In this document: one piece after another, positions 44,854-51,686 of the stretch | Layout: every line of letters starts with the position of its first letter | How positions within the stretch are numbered: the stretch's first letter is position 1 | NCBI GenBank assembly: GCA_038230415.1 | Contig: JBBRNH010000032.1 | Coordinates: 1-54,966 of the forward strand | Length of the DNA stretch: 54,966 bases | Direction of reading: 5' to 3' | DNA from: JBBRNH01 sp038230415 | GTDB lineage: Bacteria; Bacteroidota; Bacteroidia; Cytophagales; Spirosomataceae | The notes under the pieces: model-generated | What the model saw: the letters and a program-made list of their open reading frames with translations, nothing else | What the model was told of the DNA's origin: nothing | Database searches by the model: none | Position numbers and translations under genes: made by a program

Positions 44854-45639
44854 ATGAACCCAAAAAATACCTCAATCATAACCAGTTTACTACTGCTGAT
44901 TTTTCTGATCAACAGCACAACCAGCGACTGTTTAGCGCAACGGAAGAAAGCCGCCAGTAAAGCCGGATTTGTCAAGATATTCGATGGCAAAACGCTCAAC
45001 GGCTGGGACGGCGACCCGACATACTGGCGCGTTGAAAACGGCAATTTAGTCGGTGAAATCACGCCGGCTACCCTGCTCAAAACCAACTCGTTTATCATCT
45101 GGCGGGGCGCGGCCCCCGGCAATTTTGAGTTCACGGGCGAGTTTACTATCACCGCAGATGGCAACTCCGGCATCAATTACCGCAGTGATCAACTGCCCGA
45201 CGTGCCGTTTGCCCTGCGCGGCTATCAGGCCGACATTGACGGAAAAAACCGCTATACCGGGCAGAACTACGAAGAACGGAAACGAACCACATTAGCCTAT
45301 CGCGGGCAAAAAACCAACATCCCACCTTACACCGGCCCCGCAACCCCGGAAGGTGTGCGGGCCAGCGTAAAAAACAATGCCTGGGCTGGCCTGACCGTTA
45401 CCGGCTCGCTGGGCAGTGCTGATTCGCTCAAAACGCGCATCAAAACCGAAGACTGGAATACGGTTCACCTCGTGGTGAAAGGCAACCGGCTTCAGCATTA
45501 TATCAACGGCGTGCTGATGAGCGACGTGACCGACGAAGACACCGTGAACGGCAAAACAAGCGGGTTACTGGGGGTTCAGGTTCATGTGGGGCCACCCATG
45601 AAAGTGCAGTACAGAAACCTGATGCTCAAACAGTTATAA
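44854..45639 (+). CDS. DUF1080 / 3-keto-disaccharide hydrolase family protein
   Basis: A 261-residue exported protein. ATG 44854 is chosen because it starts a signal peptide (NTSIITSLLLLIFLINSTTS) and has GAGGAG nearby upstream; the ATG at 44821 is part of a repeat. The family pattern is clear: FVKIFDGKTLNGWDGDPTYW, GNFEFTGEFTITADGNSGIN, YQADIDGKNRYTGQNYEE, DWNTVHLVVKGNRLQHYING and GLLGVQVHVGPPMKVQYRNL. PF06439 proteins have a concanavalin-like fold, and some cleave 3-keto-glycosides. A periplasmic 3-keto-sugar hydrolase or lyase is the best inference. Confidence 0.9.
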   Translation: MNPKNTSIITSLLLLIFLINSTTSDCLAQRKKAASKAGFVKIFDGKTLNGWDGDPTYWRVENGNLVGEITPATLLKTNSFIIWRGAAPGNFEFTGEFTITADGNSGINYRSDQLPDVPFALRGYQADIDGKNRYTGQNYEERKRTTLAYRGQKTNIPPYTGPATPEGVRASVKNNAWAGLTVTGSLGSADSLKTRIKTEDWNTVHLVVKGNRLQHYINGVLMSDVTDEDTVNGKTSGLLGVQVHVGPPMKVQYRNLMLKQL

Positions 45640-45647
45640 TCATTACC

Positions 45648-45757
45648 CCCAACCGACCCATCGGACTGCCCCTAAACAGGGGGCTTTTTAAAGCCTTCGG
45701 CTTTTGACCCCGGAGGTTAAGCCCCCTGTTTAGGGGCAGTCCGATGGGTCGGTTGGG
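45648..45757. repeat. perfect 39-bp inverted repeat
   Basis: Arms 45648-45686 and 45719-45757 are identical in reverse complement over 39 bp (segments CCCAACCGACCCATCGGACT and GCCCCTAAACAGGGGGCTT). The loop holds a second hairpin AAAGCC-TTC-GGCTTT (45690-45704). GGGGCGGCCCGTGCC follows directly at 45759-45773. This is the longest perfect palindrome in the window. Confidence 0.9.
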
Positions 45758-45790
45758 CGGGGCGGCCCGTGCCGGTAAAGACCACAAACC

Positions 45791-46861
45791 ATGTCACCCT
45801 GGACAGACAAACTCTCGAACCCGGCCCAACTTGGGGGCATCGAAACATCGGTACTCGACGACGGGGCCGGGCGCGGCACCCGCATTGCCTGGATCAACAC
45901 CGGAACCGGCCTGCGCTACAAAGTGGTGCTTGACCGGGCGATGGACATTGCCGATGCGTTTTATAATCAGCATAGTTTAGCCTGGCTCAGTCACGCCGGG
46001 GTTATGCCCTCGCAACCCTGGGCCAACCGGGGTTTGGGCTGGCTCCGAAGCTGGCCGGGCGGCTTATTCACCACCTGCGGGCTGACCCACGTGGGCGGGC
46101 CGGAGCAGGACGAATTTGGCGAACGCGGACTACACGGGCTAATCAGCAACATCCCGGCCCAGATCGAGTCCATTATCCAGCCCGACCCTGTAGCCGGCAA
46201 ACTCGACATGAGCATTACGGGTCGGATGCGCGAAACAACCGTCTTCGGCCCCCGTCTCGAACTGAAACGAACCATTTCGGGAACCCTCGGCCAACCCACC
46301 ATCTGGATTCACGACGAGGTGACGAATTGCGGCAACACCCCGGCCCCGCATATGATGCTCTACCACATCAACTTCGGCTGGCCGTTGGCCGATGCCGGTA
46401 CGCAACTCATCTGGCACGGCGACTGGCAGGCGCGGGAAGGCGGTATCAACGCCGATATTTTTCGGGATGGTCACGATTTTCGCACCTGCCCCGAACCGAT
46501 GGACACCCACAATGGCACGGGCGAGGCCGTTGCCTTTATTAACCCGACCGCCGACGACACCGGCACCTGCGTGGCCGGGCTGCACAATGCCAGGCTGGGT
46601 TTGGCGGTGTCCGTTCGGTTTCAGAAAGCGCAGTTGCCCTGGCTCACCAACTGGCAGCACTGGGGCCGGGGCGAATACGTGACCGGCCTTGAACCCGGCA
46701 CCCACCCGCCCATCGGTCAGGCCAAAGCCAGGGAGCAGGGAACGCTGCTGTTTCTGGAACCGGGCGAAAACCGGACATACAACATAGCCATCGAGGCAAT
46801 GGATAATTCGTTGACAATCAATCAATTCCTAAATCCGTCGGCCCCAACCGACACCTTATAA
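45791..46861 (+). CDS. DUF4432 aldose-1-epimerase-like protein
   Basis: A 356-residue cytoplasmic protein without signal peptide. It has the DUF4432 pattern of the galactose-mutarotase superfamily: YKVVLDRAMDIADAFYNQHS, LAWLSHAGVMPSQPW, GGLFTTCGLTHVGGPEQDE, GERGLHGLISNIPAQ and MMLYHINFGWPLADAGTQL. His and Glu residues of the mutarotase active site can be matched only loosely. It would bind or epimerise a free sugar or sugar acid. The MPI-like gene starts 6 bp after its stop, so both are surely co-translated. Confidence 0.87.
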   Translation: MSPWTDKLSNPAQLGGIETSVLDDGAGRGTRIAWINTGTGLRYKVVLDRAMDIADAFYNQHSLAWLSHAGVMPSQPWANRGLGWLRSWPGGLFTTCGLTHVGGPEQDEFGERGLHGLISNIPAQIESIIQPDPVAGKLDMSITGRMRETTVFGPRLELKRTISGTLGQPTIWIHDEVTNCGNTPAPHMMLYHINFGWPLADAGTQLIWHGDWQAREGGINADIFRDGHDFRTCPEPMDTHNGTGEAVAFINPTADDTGTCVAGLHNARLGLAVSVRFQKAQLPWLTNWQHWGRGEYVTGLEPGTHPPIGQAKAREQGTLLFLEPGENRTYNIAIEAMDNSLTINQFLNPSAPTDTL

Positions 46862-46867
46862 TCGTTC

Positions 46868-48085
46868 ATGGAAACAACCCAACAACTTGCCCAACGCGCC
46901 TTAGATCAAGGACAGGGAATTTTACGACTGGCCCCCACCTGGGTTCCCCGGTCATTCTGCGTGCCGGGCCGACGCATTAAGCTCCACCCCGACGATTATT
47001 ACGTGCTGGGCGGCAATCGGGGCGGCATCGACGAACGCTGGTTAGCCTCGACCACGCCCGCCAAAAACGGCCCGCTCACCGGCGAAAACGAGGGGCTGAG
47101 TATGGTGGTCTTTCAGGATGGCGACACCGAAACGCGGTTTTTGCTCAAAGAGGCCGTTGATGCCCTGAAAGGCGCGTTGATTGGTGACCGGCTCTGGGAT
47201 GGGTACGGTAGCTGGCCGATGTACTCCAAATTTTTTGACAACATGGGGCCGCTGCCCCACCACCTGCACCACAACGACGAGCAAGCCGCGCTCATCGGGC
47301 AGTTGGGCAAGCCCGAAGCCTATTATTTCCCGCCCCAGTTGAACAATCACGGGGGCGATTTCCCCTACACGTTCATCGGAATTGCGCCCGGAACCACCAA
47401 AGAACAGATTCGGGCGTGCTTGGTGAACTTCACCAAAGGCGACAACAAAATCACGAATTTCTCGTCGGCATACCGGCTCGAACCCGGCACCGGCTGGGAC
47501 GTTCCGCCCGGCCTGCTCCACGCGCCGGGAAGCCTGTGTACATACGAGCCACAAAAAGCCTCCGACGTGTTTGCCATGTATCAGTCGCTTGTCAACGAGG
47601 CCATTATTCCCGAAGAACTGCTTTGGAACGGCACCCCTAAAGACCGCATCGGCGATTATGACCAACTCCTCGAAGCTATTGACTGGGACCTGAATACCGA
47701 CCCGAATATGATGGCAAACCGCTTTATGAACCCCAGGCCGGTGCGCGACGTGGCCGAAATGACTGCTGAGGGTTACGCCGAAAACTGGGTTTGTTACAAG
47801 TCAGATGCCTTCAGCGCAACTGAACTGACGGTTTTCCCCGGCAAAACCGTAACCATCAGAGACAGTGCGGCATACGGGCTGATTGTGATGCAGGGACACG
47901 GTACGTTCGGCACGTGGGCCATCGAAACGCCCGCCCTGATTCGGTACGGCCAACTGACCAACGACGAATTTTTTGTGAGCGAACAGGCCGCCATGACCGG
48001 CGTAACGATTGTGAACCCCTCAACCACCGACCCGATTGTGATCCTGAAACACTTCGGACCGGGCAACCCTGATTTAGTGTTATGA
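46868..48085 (+). CDS. mannose-6-phosphate-isomerase-like cupin protein
   Basis: A 405-residue cytoplasmic protein with two cupin-type halves. The putative metal site is in LPHHLHHNDEQAALIGQLGK, with a further His in GWDVPPGLLHAPGSLCTYEP; the C-terminal half contains VFPGKTVTIRDSAAYGLIVM. This is the layout of class I phosphomannose isomerases, but at low identity, so the substrate may be an unphosphorylated or keto sugar. It is tightly linked to the DUF4432 gene (6 bp). A palindrome follows before the TIM-barrel gene. Confidence 0.75.
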   Translation: METTQQLAQRALDQGQGILRLAPTWVPRSFCVPGRRIKLHPDDYYVLGGNRGGIDERWLASTTPAKNGPLTGENEGLSMVVFQDGDTETRFLLKEAVDALKGALIGDRLWDGYGSWPMYSKFFDNMGPLPHHLHHNDEQAALIGQLGKPEAYYFPPQLNNHGGDFPYTFIGIAPGTTKEQIRACLVNFTKGDNKITNFSSAYRLEPGTGWDVPPGLLHAPGSLCTYEPQKASDVFAMYQSLVNEAIIPEELLWNGTPKDRIGDYDQLLEAIDWDLNTDPNMMANRFMNPRPVRDVAEMTAEGYAENWVCYKSDAFSATELTVFPGKTVTIRDSAAYGLIVMQGHGTFGTWAIETPALIRYGQLTNDEFFVSEQAAMTGVTIVNPSTTDPIVILKHFGPGNPDLVL

Positions 48086-48099
48086 ACAACATGGAACGC

Positions 48100-48189
48100 G
48101 GATGACGCGGATTTAAAAAGATTTACGCAGATTTCCTGGTTTAATGAAAGCTAAAAATCTGTGTAAATCTTTTTAAATCTGCGTCATCT
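48100..48189. repeat. GATTTACGCAGATTT-type palindrome with GC-rich insert
   Basis: 35-nt arms 48100-48134 and 48155-48189 pair with three mismatches (core AAAAAGATTTACGCAGATTT). GGAACGCG left of the arm and its partner near 48206-48212 on the right extend the stem, but the right side has an extra GGGGCCGCCCGTGCG (48193-48207), a 13/15 match to the module at 44741. Confidence 0.8.
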
Positions 48190-48228
48190 GCCGGGGCCGC
48201 CCGTGCGGTTCCAATCTCACCTAAAACC

Positions 48229-49257
48229 ATGAACAACAACTTCCCCAAACTCCACAACGCCACCTGGCCCGGCGTAGTAGGCAAAGGCCCCGATTCGGAG
48301 CCGCCGATTCCGTTTGATACCCTCCTCGACATGACTGCTGCCGCCGAGGTCAACGGCGTTAAATTCGACGGGGTGGACATTGGCCTGCTCGACCCGCATT
48401 TCAATATTGACAGTACGGACGATGACATCAAACGGCTGGCCGATAAAGTTTCGGGCTATGGCCTGAACATCGGCTCGTTGGTGGCCCCAATCTGGGGAGG
48501 CCCGGCGATGGGCAGCCCCGCCGACCGCGCTCATTTTGTGGCGATGGTCGGTAAAGCGTGTCATATCGGGCAGCGGTTGCGGCAACTGGGTGTGCGGCCC
48601 AACGGCGTGGTTCGGATTGATTCGGCGAGTTCGCCACAAGCGTGGGATGCTGATCCGGCGGGCAACACCCGGCTCATTGCCCAGACCTTCCGCGAAGCCT
48701 GCGATGTGGCCGCCGACTACGGCGAACGATTAGCTGCCGAGGGCGAAATCTGCTGGGGCGGGATGCACAGTTGGCGCACAATGGTTGACACACTCGAAGC
48801 CGTTGACCGCCCAAACATCGGTTTTCAGGCTGATATGGCCCATACACTGCTTTATACGATGGGCTACAACCGCGAGCAGGACCGTATTCTGCCCGACGGC
48901 TACGACTGGACCGACCGGGCCGTGCTGACCGACGCGCTTAAAACGCTCACCGCTGCCCTGCGCCCCTGGACGATTGATTTCCATGTAGCTCAGAACGACG
49001 GAACCGTATTCGGGTCAGGATCGCACGATAAAACGGGCCGTCACTGCCAGGCTCTCGACCCCAACGGCAAACTCGACGTGGCGAATGACGCGGGTTTCTG
49101 GCTCCGCGACGAAGCCGGGCAACTCACCAAAGCGTTTAACCACATCTGCTGGGATGGCTGTATGTTTCCCAACAGTGTGATGACGAATCAGCAAACCTGG
49201 AATGATATTTTGGCAACGATGGTCAGCGTCAGAGAGTTGCACGGCTGGTATGAATAG
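48229..49257 (+). CDS. TIM-barrel sugar isomerase/epimerase (AP-endonuclease-2 fold)
   Basis: A 342-residue cytoplasmic protein of the xylose-isomerase-like TIM-barrel family (PF01261). Strand ends show VNGVKFDGVDIGLLDPHF, GLNIGSLVAPIWGGPAMGS, GVVRIDSASS, GEICWGGMHSWRTM, NIGFQADMAHTLLYT and WTIDFHVAQNDGTVFGSGSH, which supply the Glu, Asp and His metal ligands expected of the fold. Relatives isomerise or epimerise sugars, act in inositol catabolism, or take part in keto-sugar deglycosylation. Neighbours favour a keto-sugar role; the exact reaction cannot be read. Confidence 0.85.
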   Translation: MNNNFPKLHNATWPGVVGKGPDSEPPIPFDTLLDMTAAAEVNGVKFDGVDIGLLDPHFNIDSTDDDIKRLADKVSGYGLNIGSLVAPIWGGPAMGSPADRAHFVAMVGKACHIGQRLRQLGVRPNGVVRIDSASSPQAWDADPAGNTRLIAQTFREACDVAADYGERLAAEGEICWGGMHSWRTMVDTLEAVDRPNIGFQADMAHTLLYTMGYNREQDRILPDGYDWTDRAVLTDALKTLTAALRPWTIDFHVAQNDGTVFGSGSHDKTGRHCQALDPNGKLDVANDAGFWLRDEAGQLTKAFNHICWDGCMFPNSVMTNQQTWNDILATMVSVRELHGWYE

Positions 49258-49272
49258 TCCAAAAAAGTCAAA

Positions 49273-49344
49273 AGTCGAAGGTCAAAAGTCAAAAGTCGGC
49301 TTATGTACGACTACTGACGTGGCAACGACTTTTGACCTTCGACT
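49273..49344. repeat. AAAAGTC-heptamer palindrome
   Basis: AGTCGAAGGTCAAAAGTC (49273-49290) and its reverse complement (49327-49344) pair perfectly over 18 bp, flanked on both sides by further GTCAAAA / TTTTGAC heptamers that extend an imperfect stem. It fills the gap before the oxidoreductase gene. Confidence 0.8.
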
Positions 49345-49365
49345 CTTGACTTTTGACTTATTTTT

Positions 49366-50520
49366 ATGAAAAAAGAACTTAGAATCGGGATGATCGGCAC
49401 CGGGCTGATGGGGCGGATTCATTCCAACGGCTATAATCAGGTGAGCCACTTTTTCCCAGAATTGCAGTACAAGCCTCTGTTAAAAGCAGTTTGTTCGCGG
49501 AACGCCGAAACCGTGCAGGCGTTCGCCAATCAGTGGGGCTACGAATCGGTGGAGACCGACTGGCGGACGCTGGTGGCCCGGCCCGATATTGATGCCATTG
49601 ACATCTGTACGCCCAACGACACCCACGCCGAAATTGCCATTGCCGCTGCCGAAGCGGGCAAGATGATTCTGTGCGAAAAACCCCTCGCCCGAACACTCGC
49701 CGAAGCCCGGAGTATGGTCGAAGCCATCGGGAAAGCGGGCGTTGCCAACACCGTCTGGTATAATTACCGCCGGGTTCCCGCCGTAACGCTCGCTAAGCAA
49801 ATCGTGGATTCGGGCAAGCTGGGCCGTATTTTTCACTACCGCGCCAACTTTTTGCAGGACTGGACCATCAGTGCCGACCTGCCGCAGGGGGGTACGGCCC
49901 TCTGGAGACTCGATGCCGACGCTGCCGGGTCGGGCGTGACCGGCGACCTGCTGGCCCACTGCATAGATACGGCGATGTGGCTCAACGGCGGCATCACCGA
50001 TGTCTCGGCCATGACCGAAACCTTCATCAAAGAACGGGTGCATCAACTCACCGGCAAGGTGCAAAAAGTGGGCATTGACGATGCCTGTCTGTTTCATTGT
50101 CACTTTAAAAACGGCTCGCTGGGGTTGTTCGAGGCTACGCGGTATGCGCGGGGTCACAAGGCACTGTACACCTTTGAAATCAACGGCGAACACGCTTCCA
50201 TCCGCTGGGATTTGCACGACATGAACCGCTTAGAGTATTTTGACTATGCCGACGAATCGGTGGTGCGGGGCTGGCGTTCGATTCACGTTTCTGACTCCGA
50301 CCAGCCCTACATGAATCGCTGGTGGATACCGGGAACAAGTATCGGCTACGAACATACGTTTACCCATCAGGTGGCCGATTTTCTCAAGAGCATCGAAACC
50401 AACCAGCCCTGCCATCCTACGTTTGCCGACGCGCTCGAAACCCAGAAAGTGTGCGAAGCGGTGATCGAATCGGCGAAGTCAAGAAACTGGCAGGATACGG
50501 GCGTTGGCGAGATGGGGTAA
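49366..50520 (+). CDS. Gfo/Idh/MocA family oxidoreductase
   Basis: A 384-residue cytoplasmic NAD(P)-dependent dehydrogenase. The Rossmann motif is IGMIGTGLMGRIHSNGY; the family signature is ILCEKPLARTLAEARSMVEA; the substrate half has WYNYRRVPAVTLAKQIVDSG and SGVTGDLLAHCIDTAMWLNG, with the likely catalytic Asp/His. No signal peptide. Relatives oxidise sugars or inositol, including at C-3. Its position before a ThuA-domain gene parallels the ThuB/ThuA pair of rhizobial trehalose utilisation, in which ThuB is a dehydrogenase of this kind. Confidence 0.92.
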   Translation: MKKELRIGMIGTGLMGRIHSNGYNQVSHFFPELQYKPLLKAVCSRNAETVQAFANQWGYESVETDWRTLVARPDIDAIDICTPNDTHAEIAIAAAEAGKMILCEKPLARTLAEARSMVEAIGKAGVANTVWYNYRRVPAVTLAKQIVDSGKLGRIFHYRANFLQDWTISADLPQGGTALWRLDADAAGSGVTGDLLAHCIDTAMWLNGGITDVSAMTETFIKERVHQLTGKVQKVGIDDACLFHCHFKNGSLGLFEATRYARGHKALYTFEINGEHASIRWDLHDMNRLEYFDYADESVVRGWRSIHVSDSDQPYMNRWWIPGTSIGYEHTFTHQVADFLKSIETNQPCHPTFADALETQKVCEAVIESAKSRNWQDTGVGEMG

Positions 50521-50556
50521 TGGGTTGCCATAATCGTCGGCTGCTCAAGTAGTTTG

Positions 50557-50645
50557 TTCGGTACCGCCCCCAGGCTGTGCCAGTTCAGCCGGGCAAGCCC
50601 GTTTACGCGGGGAATACCCACAGCCTAGGGGCGGCAGGAAACAAG
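50557..50645. repeat. composite palindrome, copy B (TTCGGTACCG leader)
   Basis: CCGCCCCCAGGCTGTG (50564-50579) pairs with CACAGCCTAGGGGCGG (50619-50634) with one mismatch, ending GGAAACAAG. Leader, arms and tail match copy A at 36551-36625, while the loop differs. It begins 37 bp after the oxidoreductase stop. Confidence 0.82.
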
Positions 50646-50656
50646 TTCGGCACCGA

Positions 50657-50730
50657 TTCCTCGGTCTGTGTCTTCACAGACCGCCCGTTCGTGCCACACA
50701 AAGCGTTCTGTGAAGACACAGACCGAGGAA
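50657..50730. repeat. perfect 24-bp CTGTGTCTTCACAGA palindrome
   Basis: Arms 50657-50680 and 50707-50730 are perfect reverse complements (core CGGTCTGTGTCTTCACAGA) around 26 nt. The leader TTCGGCACCG (50646-50655) resembles those of copies A and B, and GTGCCA occurs in the loop. It directly follows copy B. Confidence 0.88.
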
Positions 50731-50776
50731 ATTGAAATAGAAATAACATTACTGAAATACCAGTGACAACCAACCT

Positions 50777-51682
50777 ATGAAACCGAACCGCCGAATTTTT
50801 CTGCAACACGCGGCCAGTCTGCTGGCCCTGGCCCCCCTGAGCCGCGTTGGAGCGTTAGCCGCGCAAGCCGCCATAACCACCGGCAAGGCCGCCAAACCAT
50901 ACATCGTGTTTGTCACCGGCGACCATGAATACAGTGGCGAACTGACGCTGCCGCTTATCGCTGCCGAACTCGAAAAACACTACGGGATGCGGACGAAAGT
51001 ACTGAAAGCCTACCCCGACCATAACGGCGAAAAAGACATTCCCGGCTTAGAAGCCCTGCGCGAGGCTGATTTAGCCGTGTTTTTTCTGCGCTGGCGGCTG
51101 CTTCCCCCGGAGCAACTGCAACACATTGACGACTACCTGAAATCGGGGAAGCCGGTGATGGGGTTTCGCACCACCACCCACGCCTTTAATTACCCCGACA
51201 CCGACGACCGAAAACGCTGGAACAGCTTCGGCGAGTTTGCCTTTGGCAGTCCGCCTGGCTGGGGCGGGGCCGCCAAACACACGCACTACGGTCACACCAG
51301 CACCACCGACGTTACGGTGATTCCAGAAGCGGCCAAACACCCGATTCTGACGGGCGTAGAACCGGCGTTTCATGCGGCATCGTGGCTGTATCAGGTCTTG
51401 CCAGACTATCCCGCCAACGGCGCAACGTGGCTGCTGATGGGCAAAGCCGTGAATCCCGAAAAGCAGCCCGCCGTTGATAATCCCGTTGCCTGGACGTGGC
51501 AAAACCAATGGGGTGGCAAGACCTTTCTGACCACGCTGGGCCACCCCGACGATTTCCGGATTGAATCATTTCAGCGTATGGTCGTCAACGCCACGCACTG
51601 GTTGCTGGGCAAGCCTGCTCCCAAACGCTGGTTCGGCAAACTCGCCATTGACGTACCTTACGGTCATCCTAAAAAAGCATAA
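50777..51682 (+). CDS. ThuA domain protein, exported
   Basis: A 301-residue protein with a Tat-like signal (NRRIFLQHAASLLALAPLS). The ThuA fold, related to class I glutamine amidotransferases, shows as PYIVFVTGDHEYSGELTLPL, DLAVFFLRWRLLPPEQLQHI, YLKSGKPVMGFRTTTHAFNY and GGKTFLTTLGHPDDFRIESF. There is no glutamine-amidotransferase Cys at the usual elbow. ThuA is known from trehalose utilisation in rhizobia, where it acts with a Gfo/Idh/MocA-type dehydrogenase on 3-keto-trehalose. The last cytochrome gene starts 4 bp after the stop, so they form a unit. Confidence 0.9.
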   Translation: MKPNRRIFLQHAASLLALAPLSRVGALAAQAAITTGKAAKPYIVFVTGDHEYSGELTLPLIAAELEKHYGMRTKVLKAYPDHNGEKDIPGLEALREADLAVFFLRWRLLPPEQLQHIDDYLKSGKPVMGFRTTTHAFNYPDTDDRKRWNSFGEFAFGSPPGWGGAAKHTHYGHTSTTDVTVIPEAAKHPILTGVEPAFHAASWLYQVLPDYPANGATWLLMGKAVNPEKQPAVDNPVAWTWQNQWGGKTFLTTLGHPDDFRIESFQRMVVNATHWLLGKPAPKRWFGKLAIDVPYGHPKKA

Positions 51683-51686
51683 TGCC

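Noticed and set aside
51561..51686. Longer N-terminus for the last cytochrome gene
   Set aside because: It overlaps thuA in another frame and precedes a clear signal peptide at ATG 51687.
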